Translations under genes and position numbers: made by a program
Notes under the pieces: model-generated
What the model was told of the DNA's origin: nothing
The model's database searches: none
The model's input: only the letters and a program-made list of their open reading frames with translations
Origin: Rhodospirillaceae bacterium
GTDB lineage: Bacteria; Pseudomonadota; Alphaproteobacteria; MPNO01; UBA2964
Assembly (NCBI GenBank): GCA_002719885.1
Contig: PBFH01000044.1
Coordinates: 7,642 to 39,947, forward strand
Direction: 5' to 3'
Length of the DNA stretch: 32,306 nucleotides
In this document: in pieces, positions 7,553 to 17,212 of the stretch
Position numbering within the stretch: position 1 is the stretch's first letter
How the letters are laid out: every line of letters starts with the position of its first letter

Positions 7553-7638
7553 GGAGGGGTGCCCGAGTGGCTAAAGGGGACGGGCTGTAAACCCGTTGGC
7601 TTACGCCTACGTTGGTTCGAATCCAACCCCCTCCACCA
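7553..7638 (+). tRNA. tRNA-Tyr (GUA anticodon)
   Basis: Class II tRNA of 86 bases including an encoded CCA. Acceptor GGAGGGG (7553-7559) pairs with CCCCTCC (7628-7634), discriminator A, CCA at 7636-7638. The anticodon stem ACGGG/CCCGT encloses CTGTAAA, so the anticodon is GTA (7587-7589). A long variable arm (TTGGCTTACGCC region) and a T-loop GTTCGAATC are present, as expected of bacterial tRNA-Tyr. Confidence 0.97.
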
Positions 7639-7751
7639 TCCGGTAGGATATTTTGGAGGTTTTTTGGATTGGAAGATAATAGTGTTGGGATAATTGGAAT
7701 TTTGGAGAGGATTTTATCAAGCAGACATCAATTGAACAAAACTAGCTTTAT

Positions 7752-7825
7752 GCGGGCGTAGCTCAATGGTAGAGCCCCAGCCTTCCAAGCTGGTTATGAG
7801 GGTTCGATTCCCTTCGCCCGCTCCA
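7752..7825 (+). tRNA. tRNA-Gly (UCC anticodon)
   Basis: Standard cloverleaf of 74 bases with encoded CCA. Acceptor GCGGGCG (7752-7758) pairs with CGCCCGC (7815-7821), discriminator T, CCA at 7823-7825. Anticodon stem CCAGC/GCTGG encloses CTTCCAA, anticodon TCC (7784-7786). D-loop AATGGTAGAG and T-loop GGTTCGATTCC are regular. It follows tRNA-Tyr by 113 bases in which I see no other gene, and precedes tuf by 85 bases; the two tRNAs and tuf may share a transcript. Confidence 0.97.
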
Positions 7826-7910
7826 TCATTGGGGCTATTAAGTTCATAAAAAATGTTTGCAATAATGTTTTAATCAAAATAAGACGGCCCAGAAATAAAA
7901 GGATATTACT

Positions 7911-9101
7911 ATGGCGAAGGAGAAGTTTGAGCGTACGAAGCCGCATTGCAATATTGGTACGATTGGTCATGTTGATCATGGTAAAACCACTTTGACCGCG
8001 GCTATTACGAAGGTTCTTGCTGAGAGTGGTGGAGCGGATTTTACGGCGTACGACCAGATTGATAAGGCTCCGGAAGAGAAGGAGCGTGGTATAACTATTG
8101 CGACGGCTCACGTCGAGTATGAAACGGACAATCGCCACTACGCACACGTAGATTGTCCAGGTCATGCTGACTATGTAAAGAATATGATTACAGGTGCAGC
8201 TCAGATGGACGGCGCTATTTTAGTTGTTAGCGCGGCAGATGGACCTATGCCTCAGACACGTGAGCATATTTTGCTTGCCCGTCAGGTAGGTGTTCCTGCA
8301 ATTGTGGTATTTATGAATAAAGTCGATCAGGTTGATGACCCTGAGTTGCTAGAGCTTGTTGAACTAGAGATTCGGGAACTTTTGAGTTCCTACGAGTTTC
8401 CAGGGGACGATATTCCGATTGTTTCGGGTACGGCTTTGGGTGCTCTTGAGGATAGTGACCCGGCAACGGGTAGAGAATCGATCCAAGCTTTGATGGCAGC
8501 GGTTGATGATTATATTCCTCAGCCTGATCGTCCGAAGGACCTACCTTTTCTGATGCCGATTGAAGATGTGTTCTCAATTTCTGGTCGCGGTACGGTTGTT
8601 ACAGGCCGTGTTGAGCGCGGTATCGTGAATGTTGGTGACGAGGTTGAGGTTGTCGGTCTGAAGGATACAGAGAAGACAGTTGTCACGGGTGTTGAGATGT
8701 TCCGTAAGCTCTTGGATAGTGGAGAGGCTGGTGACAATGTTGGGTGTTTATTGCGTGGTGTGGATCGTGAAGATGTTGAACGTGGTCAGGTTTTGGCACA
8801 GCCAGGATCAATTACGCCTCATACGCAATTTATGGCAGAAGCCTATATCTTGACAAAGGAAGAGGGTGGGCGTCATACACCATTTTTCTCCAACTATCGG
8901 CCACAATTCTATTTCCGGACAACGGATGTGACGGGTTCTGTGGTGTTGCCAGAAGGTACAGAGATGGTAATGCCTGGAGATAATATTACGATGGAAGTTA
9001 CACTAATCCAGCCAATTGCAATGGATGATGGTCTTCGGTTTGCTATCCGTGAAGGTGGGCGCACCGTCGGTGCTGGCGTTGTAGCTTCTATTAAAGCTTA
9101 A
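7911..9101 (+). CDS. tuf: Translation elongation factor Tu
   Basis: GTPase of 396 residues that delivers aminoacyl-tRNA to the ribosomal A site. All G motifs are intact: GHVDHGKT at 19-26, switch [16 protein letters not shown] with Thr62, DCPGHADY at 81-88, NKVD at 136-139, and SGTAL for G5. Domains 2 and 3 follow (from about residue 205) with the usual [17 protein letters not shown] and a C-terminal [15 protein letters not shown] lies upstream of the ATG. It is preceded by tRNA-Gly and followed directly by rpsJ, without rpsL, rpsG or fusA before it, which is an unusual junction (see findings). Confidence 0.98.
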   Translation: MAKEKFERTKPHCNIGTIGHVDHGKTTLTAAITKVLAESGGADFTAYDQIDKAPEEKERGITIATAHVEYETDNRHYAHVDCPGHADYVKNMITGAAQMDGAILVVSAADGPMPQTREHILLARQVGVPAIVVFMNKVDQVDDPELLELVELEIRELLSSYEFPGDDIPIVSGTALGALEDSDPATGRESIQALMAAVDDYIPQPDRPKDLPFLMPIEDVFSISGRGTVVTGRVERGIVNVGDEVEVVGLKDTEKTVVTGVEMFRKLLDSGEAGDNVGCLLRGVDREDVERGQVLAQPGSITPHTQFMAEAYILTKEEGGRHTPFFSNYRPQFYFRTTDVTGSVVLPEGTEMVMPGDNITMEVTLIQPIAMDDGLRFAIREGGRTVGAGVVASIKA

Positions 9102-9142
9102 GTGTGTTGGCAAGTTACGGCTTGTTGAAGGAAGGCAGTTAG

Positions 9143-9451
9143 ATGGATAACCAGAGTATACGTATTCGGCTTAAGGCATTTGACCACCGCGTACTTGATA
9201 CATCTACACATGAAATCGTCAATACGGCGAAGAGGACTGGAGCAGAAGTACGGGGACCCATACCGTTGCCAACCAAGATTGAAAAATTTACTGTTTTGCG
9301 TTCCCCTCATGTGAATAAAAAATCACGGGAACAATTTGAAATCCGGACCCATAAGCGGCTTTTGGATATAATAGATCCGACACCACAAACGGTTGATGCT
9401 TTGATGAAGCTCGATCTTGCGGCTGGTGTAGATGTAGAGATTAAATTGTAG
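9143..9451 (+). CDS. rpsJ: 30S ribosomal protein S10
   Basis: Protein of 102 residues, the normal S10 length. The S10 signature is clear: [19 protein letters not shown] near the start, then [36 protein letters not shown] and the tail [12 protein letters not shown]10 sits in the 30S head and also acts as NusE in antitermination complexes. First gene of the S10 operon proper, 41 bases behind tuf; GAAGG lies before the ATG. I see no hairpin or promoter between tuf and rpsJ, so read-through from tuf is likely. Confidence 0.98.
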   Translation: MDNQSIRIRLKAFDHRVLDTSTHEIVNTAKRTGAEVRGPIPLPTKIEKFTVLRSPHVNKKSREQFEIRTHKRLLDIIDPTPQTVDALMKLDLAAGVDVEIKL

Positions 9452-9463
9452 GAAAAATTTCTG

Positions 9464-10240
9464 ATGCGCACGGGGATAATAGCAAAAAAAATGGGTATGA
9501 CGCGGACTTTTTCTTCCGATGGTCAGCACGTTCCGGTTACCGTTCTAAAAGTAGAAAACCTGCAGGTTGTTGATGTTCGTACCAAAGATGCGAATGGGTA
9601 TGACGCCGTTCAAATCGGGTGGGGTAAAGCAAAATCGAAAAATGTGTCCAAACCAATGCGAGGACACTATGCTAAAGCAAAAGTCGAGCCAAAACAGAAA
9701 TTGGCAGAATTTCGTGTTAGCGAGGATGCTATTTTGCCTGTAGGTGCTGAGCTTTCGGCTGAACATTTTATAGCTGGCCAGCGCGTCGATGTTGTAGGAA
9801 CAAGCATTGGTAAGGGTTTTGCTGGCGGAATGAAGAGGCATAATTTCTCTGGATTGGAAGCTTCCCATGGAGTTTCAATAAGTCATAGAAGTCATGGTTC
9901 AACAGGAAATAGTCAAGATCCCGGAAAAGTTTGGAAGGGAAAAAAAATGGCTGGCCATATGGGAGCAGTTAGAAAAACCGTTCAGAATTTAGAAGTGGTT
10001 TCATCCGATGCCGATCGTGGAATACTGTTGATAAAAGGCGCGGTGCCCGGTGCCGAGGGTGGTTTTGTTCTGATTGCTGATGCTAAGAAGAAATCTACTC
10101 CTGATGAAGTTCCTTTTCCGGCTTCCATTCTTGGTGTTGATAATTCAACTGCATTAGAAGAAATTAAACCCGAAGGTGAAGGCGGGACTGATACTATGGT
10201 CTCTTTAACAGGCACTGTTGAAGAAGAGAAAAAGGATTAG
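9464..10240 (+). CDS. rplC: 50S ribosomal protein L3
   Basis: Protein of 258 residues with the L3 start [15 protein letters not shown] and the conserved central loop [34 protein letters not shown], which reaches the peptidyl-transferase centre (Gln in GNSQDPG is the residue methylated in E. coli). The core is followed by an acidic, low-complexity tail of about 45 residues (from KKKSTPDE to VEEEKKD), so the protein is longer than the E. coli one (209 residues). The tail overlaps the ribosome-binding site of rplD, and the stop is four bases before the rplD ATG. Confidence 0.97.
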   Translation: MRTGIIAKKMGMTRTFSSDGQHVPVTVLKVENLQVVDVRTKDANGYDAVQIGWGKAKSKNVSKPMRGHYAKAKVEPKQKLAEFRVSEDAILPVGAELSAEHFIAGQRVDVVGTSIGKGFAGGMKRHNFSGLEASHGVSISHRSHGSTGNSQDPGKVWKGKKMAGHMGAVRKTVQNLEVVSSDADRGILLIKGAVPGAEGGFVLIADAKKKSTPDEVPFPASILGVDNSTALEEIKPEGEGGTDTMVSLTGTVEEEKKD

Positions 10241-10244
10241 GCCC

Positions 10245-10865
10245 ATGAAGTGCGATGTTATCACTCTTGAAAATAAAAAGTCTGGTTCTTTAGATCTGGA
10301 CGAAACAGTTTTTGGGATTGAGGTTCGAAAGGATATTTTGGCGCGTATGGTCAATTATCAACTTGCAAAAAGGCGAGGCGGTAATCATAAGACAAAGACT
10401 ATAGGAGAAATTAGGGGTACTACCGCTAAACCATGGAACCAAAAAGGTACCGGACGTGCAAGGGCCGGTAGTAGGAGGGCGACCCAATTTCGTGGTGGAC
10501 AAACAGTTTTTGGTCCAGTTGTTAGATCACATGAGCAATCATTAAATAAGAAAGTTCGCAAGCTTGCATTGAAGACAGCTCTTTCAAGTAAGCAGGCTTC
10601 TGGTAAATTAATAATATTGGATCAAGAGAAGTTAGATGATCCCAAAACGAATAATTTATCGAAAAATCTTTCTGCGATTGGGGTGGACTCTGCTTTAATT
10701 GTTGCTGGAATTGAAATAGATTCAAATTTTGCCAAGGCAGCAGCAAATATACCTCAAATAGATGTCCTCCCGCAGCAGGGAGCTAACGTATACGATATTT
10801 TGCGGCGCGATAAATTAGTTCTAACCAGAGAAGCGGTCACTCAGCTTGTAGAGAGGTTAAAATGA
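10245..10865 (+). CDS. rplD: 50S ribosomal protein L4
   Basis: Protein of 206 residues, with the tunnel-loop signature [43 protein letters not shown] that lines the nascent-peptide exit tunnel. The frame extends upstream to a TTG at 10218 inside rplC, but the ATG at 10245 is behind AAGGA and gives the usual L4 start ([18 protein letters not shown]). In E. coli L4 represses its own operon by binding the leader; no such leader is recognisable here. Its stop overlaps the rplW start by four bases (ATGA). Confidence 0.97.
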   Translation: MKCDVITLENKKSGSLDLDETVFGIEVRKDILARMVNYQLAKRRGGNHKTKTIGEIRGTTAKPWNQKGTGRARAGSRRATQFRGGQTVFGPVVRSHEQSLNKKVRKLALKTALSSKQASGKLIILDQEKLDDPKTNNLSKNLSAIGVDSALIVAGIEIDSNFAKAAANIPQIDVLPQQGANVYDILRRDKLVLTREAVTQLVERLK

Positions 10866-11185
10866 CCGCGCGCAGAGAGAAACCAGTGACGGTGACAATT
10901 AATCAGGCATATGACTTGATTGTCGCTCCTGTAGTTACAGAAAAATCAACAATGGGTTCAGAGAATAATCAGGTTACCTTTCGGGTCCCCTTAACCGCCA
11001 CCAAACCCCAAATAAAGGCGGCCATTGAGATCTTGTTCAAAGTTAAGGTTAATTCGGTGAACACTCTCAAACAAAGGGGAAAAATTAAGCGGTTTAAAGG
11101 AAAGCTTGGTAAGAGGCCGGATTATAAAAAAGCTATCGTCTCACTCGCAGAAGGTGAGATGATTGATGTAACAACAGGGGTTTAA
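10862..11185 (+). CDS. rplW: 50S ribosomal protein L23
   Basis: Protein of 107 residues. The L23 core is visible from [15 protein letters not shown] through [32 protein letters not shown] to [25 protein letters not shown]23 surrounds the exit tunnel and is the docking point for trigger factor and SRP. The first dozen residues ([13 protein letters not shown]) are a short extension relative to the minimal protein. Coupled to rplD by a four-base ATGA overlap, four bases before rplB. Confidence 0.96.
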   Translation: MTARREKPVTVTINQAYDLIVAPVVTEKSTMGSENNQVTFRVPLTATKPQIKAAIEILFKVKVNSVNTLKQRGKIKRFKGKLGKRPDYKKAIVSLAEGEMIDVTTGV

Positions 11186-11189
11186 CATT

Positions 11190-12017
11190 ATGGCCTTAAA
11201 GAATTTTAAACCAACAAGCCCGTCGCAACGAGCTCTAGTTTTAATAGACCGCTCTGAATTGTGGAAAGGGAAGCCGTTTAAGGCCCTAACCGAAGGTTTA
11301 AAAAATAACGGCGGAAGAAATAATCTTGGTCGCATAACTATGCGTCGAAGAGGTGGAGGGCATAAACGCCGTTACCGTAAAATTGATTTTAAACGAACAA
11401 AAAATGATGTCTTTGCAACTATCGAAAGACTTGAATTTGACCCAAACCGTTCTGCTTTCATAGCTTTGATTAAATATAGTGATGGCGAGGCCGCTTATAT
11501 TCTCGCACCGCAACGTCTAGGTGTTGGTGATCAAGTCGTCTCGGGTGAACAGGTCGATATTAAACCTGGTAACGCTATGCCAATGGAGAATATCCCGGTT
11601 GGTACCATAGTTCATAATGTTGAGATGAAACCAGGTGGAGGGGGACAAATCGCTCGCGCTGCCGGTACTTATGTCCAGTTGATAGGTAAAGATGCTGGTT
11701 ATGCTCAATTAAGATTGAGTTCTGGAGAGCTTCGGATGGTACCAGCGCGTTGCATGGCCACCGTTGGTTCCGTTTCCAATGCAGATAACAAGAATACCAA
11801 TATGGGTAAAGCGGGTCGCAATCGTTGGTTAGGTAAAAGACCTTCTGTCCGTGGTGTTGCGATGAATCCAGTCGACCATCCACACGGTGGAGGTGAGGGA
11901 AGAAGTTCAGGCGGACGGCACCCTGTATCTCCATGGGGTCTTCCGACAAAAGGTAAACGTACTCGCGGTAAACGGCCAAGTGATAAATATATCATGCGAC
12001 GTAGGCATAAAAGATAG
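11190..12017 (+). CDS. rplB: 50S ribosomal protein L2
   Basis: Protein of 275 residues, the normal L2 length. The N-terminal [14 protein letters not shown] and [16 protein letters not shown] are typical, and the C-terminal [26 protein letters not shown] contains the conserved His needed for peptidyl-transferase centre assembly. L2 is a primary 23S rRNA binder bridging to the 30S subunit. Four bases after rplW, twelve before rpsS. Confidence 0.98.
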   Translation: MALKNFKPTSPSQRALVLIDRSELWKGKPFKALTEGLKNNGGRNNLGRITMRRRGGGHKRRYRKIDFKRTKNDVFATIERLEFDPNRSAFIALIKYSDGEAAYILAPQRLGVGDQVVSGEQVDIKPGNAMPMENIPVGTIVHNVEMKPGGGGQIARAAGTYVQLIGKDAGYAQLRLSSGELRMVPARCMATVGSVSNADNKNTNMGKAGRNRWLGKRPSVRGVAMNPVDHPHGGGEGRSSGGRHPVSPWGLPTKGKRTRGKRPSDKYIMRRRHKR

Positions 12018-12029
12018 GGGAGTGGGGTA

Positions 12030-12308
12030 GTGGCTCGATCAATTTGGAAAGGACCATTCGTAGATGGTTACTTGCTTAAAAAGGCAGAGGCGGCGCGAAG
12101 TTCCGCTCGCAAAGAAATTATTCGTATTTGGTCGCGGCGTTCGACTATTTTGCCCCAGTTTGTAGGCCTTACGTTTGGAGTATATAACGGCCAAAAATTT
12201 ATCCCAGTTCTTGTGACAGAAAATATGGTTGGTCATAAGTTTGGAGAGTTTTCGCCGACGCGAACTTTCCGAGGACATGGTGCGGATAAAAAAGTCAGGA
12301 GAGCGTAA
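12030..12308 (+). CDS. rpsS: 30S ribosomal protein S19
   Basis: Protein of 92 residues of normal length, with [27 protein letters not shown]-like [25 protein letters not shown] and the closing [14 protein letters not shown]19 forms part of the 30S head and contacts S13 and the A-site finger. The start codon is GTG (12030), behind the GGGGAG stretch; no ATG fits. The stop TAA shares a base with the rplV ATG (TAATG). Confidence 0.97.
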   Translation: MARSIWKGPFVDGYLLKKAEAARSSARKEIIRIWSRRSTILPQFVGLTFGVYNGQKFIPVLVTENMVGHKFGEFSPTRTFRGHGADKKVRRA

Positions 12309-12688
12309 TGAGTAAAAAATCTGCTCCACGCCGTTATAAAGAAAACGAAGCTATGGCTTTCTCGAAAGCGATCCGCATTAGTCCGCAGAAACTTAATTTA
12401 GTTGCGAGTTTAATCCGTGGAAAGGAAGCTTCTGAGGCGTTAGCGAGTTTAACCTTTTCCCCTAAACGAGTAGCTTATGATGTTAAACGAGTGCTAGAAT
12501 CAGCTATAGCTAATGCAGAAAATAATCATCAACTAGATGTCGATCGTTTATACGTCTCTGAGGCATCTGTCGGTCGAGCCTTTGCCCTAAAACGTTTTAG
12601 GCCAAGGGCCCGAGGACGAACGGGCAGTATTACCAAGCCATTTAGTAATTTAACAGTTGTTGTTCGAGAGCGTGAGGAGGCCAAATAA
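12308..12688 (+). CDS. rplV: 50S ribosomal protein L22
   Basis: Protein of 126 residues. The L22 pattern is clear: [24 protein letters not shown], then [15 protein letters not shown] and the basic beta-hairpin [17 protein letters not shown], which reaches into the exit tunnel and is where macrolide-resistance changes occur in other bacteria. A ten-residue basic N-terminal extension precedes the core, as is common in this class. Overlaps neighbours on both sides by one base through TAATG junctions. Confidence 0.97.
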   Translation: MSKKSAPRRYKENEAMAFSKAIRISPQKLNLVASLIRGKEASEALASLTFSPKRVAYDVKRVLESAIANAENNHQLDVDRLYVSEASVGRAFALKRFRPRARGRTGSITKPFSNLTVVVREREEAK

Positions 12689-13365
12689 TGGGACAAAAGG
12701 TAAACCCCATCGGGCTTAGGCTCGGAATTAACAGGACATGGGATTCCCGTTGGTATGCCGAAGAACAGTATGGCCAAATGCTTCATGAAGATATCAAACT
12801 TCGTGAATATCTATCAAAAAAATTAATTCAGGCTGCGGTTTCCAAAATTGTTATAGAACGTCCAGCAAAGAAAGCGCGCGTGACTATTCACTCGGCTCGT
12901 CCTGGTGTTGTTATAGGAAAAAAAGGTGCTGATATCGAAAAACTGCGGCTCGAGTTGGCACGGATGGTAGGCAGCGATGTTAATTTAAATATAGTAGAAA
13001 TTCGAAAACCGGAGATTGATGCAAAACTAGTTGCGGAAAATATTGCTCAACAACTGGAACGCCGGGTGGCTTTCCGCAGAGCAATGAAAAGGGCTGTGCA
13101 ATCCGCAATTCGTCTTGGCGCAGAGGGTATTCGTATCAACTGTGGAGGTAGACTGGGCGGAGCAGAAATTGCTAGGACTGAATGGTACCGAGAGGGAAGG
13201 GTTCCCTTACATACTTTAAGAGCTGATGTCGATTATGGAACGGCCACGGGCCAAACAACTTATGGTGCATGTGGCGTAAAAGTTTGGGTCTTTAAAGGAG
13301 AAGTTCTGGCTCATGATCCAATGGCTCAAGATAAGCGCGCTCAGGAGCAGCAGCCGGCTCGCTGA
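12688..13365 (+). CDS. rpsC: 30S ribosomal protein S3
   Basis: Protein of 225 residues. Starts with [25 protein letters not shown]; the KH type-2 RNA-binding loop GKKG is in [16 protein letters not shown]; the C-terminal domain has [33 protein letters not shown]3 lies at the mRNA entry channel and contributes to ribosomal helicase activity. Starts on the last base of the rplV stop. Confidence 0.98.
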   Translation: MGQKVNPIGLRLGINRTWDSRWYAEEQYGQMLHEDIKLREYLSKKLIQAAVSKIVIERPAKKARVTIHSARPGVVIGKKGADIEKLRLELARMVGSDVNLNIVEIRKPEIDAKLVAENIAQQLERRVAFRRAMKRAVQSAIRLGAEGIRINCGGRLGGAEIARTEWYREGRVPLHTLRADVDYGTATGQTTYGACGVKVWVFKGEVLAHDPMAQDKRAQEQQPAR

Positions 13366-13392
13366 CGGTAAGTGATAGGAAGGATTTTAGTA

Positions 13393-13806
13393 ATGTTATC
13401 TCCCAAGCGTACCAAATTCCGAAAGGCACATAAGGGACGGATTCACGGAAATGCTAAAGGCGGTACTTTGTTGAATTTTGGATCCTTTGGACTGAAGGCT
13501 ACCACACCTGGTCGAATTACAGCGAGACAAATTGAGGCCTCACGGCGAGCTATTACTAGACACATGAGACGGGCTGGGCGTGTCTGGATCCGCGTTTTTC
13601 CAGATGTTCCAGTCTCGCAAAAGCCAGCAGAAGTTCGACAAGGAAAAGGAAAAGGGGCTCCTGAATATTGGGCCTGCCGGGTAAAGCCGGGGAGAATAAT
13701 GTTTGAGGTTGATGGTGTGCCCGAACCAATAGCTAGAGTGGCTTTAGCACTTGCTGCGGCAAAGCTGCCACTTCAGACCCGCGTAGTTAAGCGGCTAACT
13801 GAATAA
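13393..13806 (+). CDS. rplP: 50S ribosomal protein L16
   Basis: Protein of 137 residues, the usual L16 length. [16 protein letters not shown] at the start and [30 protein letters not shown] in the core are diagnostic; the later ARGKGAPE-like [23 protein letters not shown] loop approaches the A-site tRNA. The frame is open from a GTG at 13372, but the ATG at 13393 follows AGGAAGGA and gives the family N-terminus. Confidence 0.97.
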   Translation: MLSPKRTKFRKAHKGRIHGNAKGGTLLNFGSFGLKATTPGRITARQIEASRRAITRHMRRAGRVWIRVFPDVPVSQKPAEVRQGKGKGAPEYWACRVKPGRIMFEVDGVPEPIARVALALAAAKLPLQTRVVKRLTE

Positions 13807-13817
13807 GGGAGTAAGAA

Positions 13818-14021
13818 ATGAATGGAGCCGACCTCAGAACTAAAACAAAAGATGAGCTTTCCGATCAACTTCAGGAGCTTAAAAAGGAGGCGCTAAATTT
13901 ACGTTTTCAGCGGGCAAGCGGTCAGTTGGAAACAACAGCGCGGATTAAGCAGGTTAGAAGAGACATAGCGCGTATACATACTGTGATATGTGAACGGTCC
14001 AAGAACGTGGTGCAGGGGTAG
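13818..14021 (+). CDS. rpmC: 50S ribosomal protein L29
   Basis: Small helical protein of 67 residues with the L29 pattern [51 protein letters not shown]. It sits next to L23 at the exit tunnel and helps dock SRP. Eleven bases after rplP; rpsQ begins three bases after its stop. Confidence 0.96.
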   Translation: MNGADLRTKTKDELSDQLQELKKEALNLRFQRASGQLETTARIKQVRRDIARIHTVICERSKNVVQG

Positions 14022-14024
14022 ATC

Positions 14025-14261
14025 ATGCCAAAGAGAGTGTTACAGGGTGTTGTTATTTCAGATAAGACCGATAAAACGTTGACAGTCAGGGTCGAGAGAA
14101 AAGTACGTCATCCACTTTATGGAAAATTTATTCGTCAATCTAAAAAGTATGCAGTGCATGACGCTGAGAACAACTTTAAAATAGGACAAAATGTAAAGAT
14201 TCGTGAGTGTCGCCCAATTTCAAAATCAAAGCGTTGGGAGGTCATTGCTGACGGCAAATAA
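14025..14261 (+). CDS. rpsQ: 30S ribosomal protein S17
   Basis: Protein of 78 residues, OB-fold S17: [44 protein letters not shown], then [18 protein letters not shown]. Primary 16S rRNA binder of the 30S body. Length and motifs are standard. Confidence 0.97.
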   Translation: MPKRVLQGVVISDKTDKTLTVRVERKVRHPLYGKFIRQSKKYAVHDAENNFKIGQNVKIRECRPISKSKRWEVIADGK

Positions 14262-14287
14262 AGCTTTTTCCGATTGAAAGTAAAATA

Positions 14288-14656
14288 ATGATTAACGTCG
14301 AAACTAATTTAGAAGTAGCAGATAACTCAGGTGCACGCCGTGTGCAATGCATCCGTATTCTTGGTGGAAGCCGCAGACGCAGTGCAAGCATTGGAGATGT
14401 AATCGTTGTAACGGTTAAGGAAGCAATACCGCGTGGCCGCGTAAAAAAAGGTGATATTCATAAGGCGGTAGTTGTCCGCACCGCGAAAGAAATTCACCGA
14501 ACTGATGGCACGTCAATTCGTTTTGATAGAAATGCAGCTGTATTAATTAATCCACAAGGTGAACCCATTGGAACAAGAATTTTTGGGCCTGTGACACGCG
14601 AATTAAGGGGGCGCCGTTTTATGCGTATTATTTCCCTTGCACCTGAAGTTTTGTAG
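14288..14656 (+). CDS. rplN: 50S ribosomal protein L14
   Basis: Protein of 122 residues, the near-universal L14 length. [27 protein letters not shown], then [31 protein letters not shown], and [26 protein letters not shown]. It lies at the subunit interface (bridge B8) and is the docking site of the silencing factor RsfS. A 26-base gap separates it from rpsQ; no promoter is evident there. Confidence 0.98.
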   Translation: MINVETNLEVADNSGARRVQCIRILGGSRRRSASIGDVIVVTVKEAIPRGRVKKGDIHKAVVVRTAKEIHRTDGTSIRFDRNAAVLINPQGEPIGTRIFGPVTRELRGRRFMRIISLAPEVL

Positions 14657-14667
14657 GAAATGTTGCT

Positions 14668-15000
14668 ATGAAAAATAAAAATATTTTTACAAAAAAAATT
14701 AGAAAAGGTGACAATGTCATAGTTCTCGCGGGAAAAGACAAAGGTAAGACCGGAGATGTTTTGAAGGTTTACCCTGGACAACAAAAGGTACTTGTTCAGG
14801 GTGTCAATATCGTTAAACGGCATACCGCCCCATCGCAGAATAATCCGGGAGGAATAGATCAAAAAGAATCTGCGATACATATATCCAATGTGTCTTTGCT
14901 GGATCCAGATAGTGGCAAGCCAACAAAAGTAGGTTTTAGAATTTTAGAAGACGGTCGCAAAGTCCGCATTGCTCGTGCGTCCGGTGAAATGATTGATTAA
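14668..15000 (+). CDS. rplX: 50S ribosomal protein L24
   Basis: Protein of 110 residues with a KOW motif: [43 protein letters not shown], then [21 protein letters not shown]24 initiates 50S assembly by binding the 5' end of 23S rRNA. The N-terminal KNKNIFTKK is somewhat longer than the core; the ATG at 14668 is the only good start. Confidence 0.96.
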   Translation: MKNKNIFTKKIRKGDNVIVLAGKDKGKTGDVLKVYPGQQKVLVQGVNIVKRHTAPSQNNPGGIDQKESAIHISNVSLLDPDSGKPTKVGFRILEDGRKVRIARASGEMID

Positions 15001-15010
15001 AGGTTACAAT

Positions 15011-15547
15011 ATGACACGTTTGCAAGAACATTATAAAGACGTCGTTAAACCAGAATTGGTTTCTAACTTCGGTTATAAGAATTCGATGGAGGTGCCGAAA
15101 GTTGAAAAGATTGTAATTAATATGGGCGTAGGAGAGGCAGCAGCAGACTCAAAGAAAATGGACTCTGCCGCAAATGAGTTGGCTCTTATTTCGGGCCAAC
15201 AGCCGGTGATTATTAAATCAAGAAAGTCAGTTGCTACCTTTAAATTACGTGAGGGGATGTCAGTTGGTTGTAAAGTTACCTTACGTCGGGAGAGGATGTA
15301 CGAGTTTTTAGATCGGTTAATTAACATTGCATTACCTCAAGTCCGAGATTTTCGTGGTCTTTCGCCAAAAAGTTTTGATGGACGCGGAAACTATGCGATG
15401 GGACTAAAGGAACAAATAGTGTTTCCTGAAATAGATTATGACTCGGTGGATGAGATTAGAGGTATGGATATCGTAATCGTCACATCTGCTAAATCAGATG
15501 ATGAGGCAAAGGCCCTGTTGAAGGGTTTGAATTTGCCTATTAATTAG
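15011..15547 (+). CDS. rplE: 50S ribosomal protein L5
   Basis: Protein of 178 residues, normal for L5: [70 protein letters not shown], and [31 protein letters not shown]. It binds 5S rRNA and contacts P-site tRNA. The frame extends back to 14993 inside rplX; the ATG at 15011 behind AAAGG gives the family N-terminus. Confidence 0.97.
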   Translation: MTRLQEHYKDVVKPELVSNFGYKNSMEVPKVEKIVINMGVGEAAADSKKMDSAANELALISGQQPVIIKSRKSVATFKLREGMSVGCKVTLRRERMYEFLDRLINIALPQVRDFRGLSPKSFDGRGNYAMGLKEQIVFPEIDYDSVDEIRGMDIVIVTSAKSDDEAKALLKGLNLPIN

Positions 15548-15567
15548 AGGGGTACAGGAGATTTAAA

Positions 15568-15873
15568 ATGGCTAAAACTAGCGCTATTGAGAAAAACCGA
15601 AAGCGTATTCAGATGGTAAAAAAATTTGCTGCGAAGAGAGCGCAATTGAAATCAATTGCGGCTGATCAGTCTAGCCCAGCAGAGGCACGGTTTGAAGCAA
15701 GGCTTAAACTTGCTGCATTGCCACGAAATTCTGCCCCATCAAGAATAAGGAATCGATGTGAGGTTTCAGGCCGCCCTCGAGGATACTATAGAAAGTTTAA
15801 GATTTCTCGCATTGCGCTTAGGGACCTTGCATCTAGTGGTCATATTCCCGGTATGGTTAAGTCGAGTTGGTAA
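15568..15873 (+). CDS. rpsN: 30S ribosomal protein S14 (zinc-independent form)
   Basis: Protein of 101 residues. It has the long S14 form with a single Cys and no CxxC pair, so it is the zinc-independent type. Signature [38 protein letters not shown] is in the last 40 residues. S14 packs against S3 and S10 in the 30S head. Confidence 0.97.
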   Translation: MAKTSAIEKNRKRIQMVKKFAAKRAQLKSIAADQSSPAEARFEARLKLAALPRNSAPSRIRNRCEVSGRPRGYYRKFKISRIALRDLASSGHIPGMVKSSW

Positions 15874-15886
15874 GAGAGAATAAAAA

Positions 15887-16285
15887 ATGACAATGAGTGA
15901 CCCTATTAGCGATATGCTAACGAGAATTCGAAATGGTCAAACAGCAAATAAAGGTGCGATTAAAAGTCCTTCCTCTAAACTTCGTGTGAGCGTTCTCGAT
16001 GTGTTGCAACGTGAAGGTTATATTCGTGGGTATGAAATTCAAAAAGGTGAACGGTCTTTACCTGAAATTCGAATAGAGCTCAAGTACCACGAAGGTGAGC
16101 CGGTTATAAAAGAAATGCATAGAGTTTCACGACCAGGAAGGCGAGTATACTCGAAGATAAAGGATTTGCAGCGTGTTTATAACGGTTTAGGCATATCAAT
16201 CCTATCAACACCACGAGGCGTTTTGTCCGATGGAGAGGCGCGGGAGCAAAATGTTGGTGGCGAAGTAATTTGTACGGTTTTCTAG
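15887..16285 (+). CDS. rpsH: 30S ribosomal protein S8
   Basis: Protein of 132 residues: [43 protein letters not shown], and the C-terminal [34 protein letters not shown]8 binds 16S rRNA helix 21 and in E. coli represses the spc operon by binding a mimic at rplE; no such mimic could be judged here. ATG at 15887 or 15893; the former gives the usual alphaproteobacterial length. Confidence 0.97.
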   Translation: MTMSDPISDMLTRIRNGQTANKGAIKSPSSKLRVSVLDVLQREGYIRGYEIQKGERSLPEIRIELKYHEGEPVIKEMHRVSRPGRRVYSKIKDLQRVYNGLGISILSTPRGVLSDGEAREQNVGGEVICTVF

Positions 16286-16294
16286 GAGAAAGTG

Positions 16295-16828
16295 ATGTCG
16301 CGTGTCGGATCAAGTCCTGTATCAGTTCCAGAAAGTGTTACAATCAGTATCGCCGGGCAACTCATAACGGCTAAAGGAAAACTTGGTCAATTGAGTATAG
16401 ACGTTGTTGAGGATGTAGAGATTGTTCAAGAGGAAAGTCTGATACGATTAAGGCCAAGAAACAATAGTACGCATGCTAGAGCAATGTGGGGTACAACCCG
16501 TAGCTTGTTACAAAATATTGTCAGGGGTGTAGATGAAGGTTTTTCTGTTAATCTTGAAATTGTTGGTGTTGGCTATAGGGCAGCAGTAGAAGGAAAAATT
16601 CTTGCATTGCAACTCGGATTTAGTCACGAAATCCGTTATGAAATTCCTGAAGGGATCACAATAAAATGTGAGCGCCCTACGATAATTACCATTAGTGGGA
16701 CTGACCGACAACTAGTAGGACAAGTTGCTGCAAATATTAGAAAATTCAGGAAACCTGAACCTTATAAAGGTAAGGGTGTGAGATATGAGAACGAATTTAT
16801 CCTTCGTAAGGAAGGCAAAAAGAAATAG
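16295..16828 (+). CDS. rplF: 50S ribosomal protein L6
   Basis: Protein of 177 residues, the standard L6 size: SRVGSSPVSVPESVTISIAGQLITAKGKLGQL, HARAMWGTTRSLLQNIVRGVDEGF, and the C-terminal SGTDRQLVGQVAANIRKFRKPEPYKGKGVRYENEFILRKEGKKK. A GTG one codon upstream is also possible, but ATG at 16295 has AGGAG at better spacing. L6 lies at the base of the factor-binding stalk. Confidence 0.97.
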   Translation: MSRVGSSPVSVPESVTISIAGQLITAKGKLGQLSIDVVEDVEIVQEESLIRLRPRNNSTHARAMWGTTRSLLQNIVRGVDEGFSVNLEIVGVGYRAAVEGKILALQLGFSHEIRYEIPEGITIKCERPTIITISGTDRQLVGQVAANIRKFRKPEPYKGKGVRYENEFILRKEGKKK

Positions 16829-16837
16829 GACTACCAA

Positions 16838-17200
16838 ATGTTAAAAAGTAATCAACTAAGAGTGAGGCGTAAAAAAAGGGTACGCTCTAACCTTCGCGGG
16901 GCCAGTGGGACACGTCCTCGGTTGTCCGTATTTAGATCTAATAAAAACATTTATGCGCAGATTATCGATGATCTTAAAGGCTTTACTATCGTTTCTGCTT
17001 CTTCACAGGAAAAAGAAGTGGCAAAGCCATTGGAATCCAGCTCATCGAAAGAAGCTGCTGTTGCGGTTGGTAAATTAGTCGCTGAAAGAGCTGCCGTGAA
17101 GGGATTAAACCAAGTAATATTTGATCGTGGTTCATATCTTTTTCATGGACGAGTGAAGGCTTTGGCTGATGCTGCGCGCGAAGCTGGGCTAAAATTTTGA
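16838..17200 (+). CDS. rplR: 50S ribosomal protein L18
   Basis: Protein of 120 residues: basic N-terminus [38 protein letters not shown], then [45 protein letters not shown]18 binds 5S rRNA together with L5. Nine bases after rplF, twelve before rpsE. Confidence 0.97.
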   Translation: MLKSNQLRVRRKKRVRSNLRGASGTRPRLSVFRSNKNIYAQIIDDLKGFTIVSASSQEKEVAKPLESSSSKEAAVAVGKLVAERAAVKGLNQVIFDRGSYLFHGRVKALADAAREAGLKF

Positions 17201-17212
17201 CGGAGAATTATA

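Noticed and set aside
7635-7660. Possible terminator behind tRNA-Tyr (ATCC-GGTA-GGAT then TTTT)
   Set aside because: The stem is only four pairs, and it would cut tRNA-Gly from the shared promoter; not convincing.
8311-8737. Minus-strand open frames inside tuf
   Set aside because: Antisense shadows of the strongly conserved EF-Tu coding sequence.
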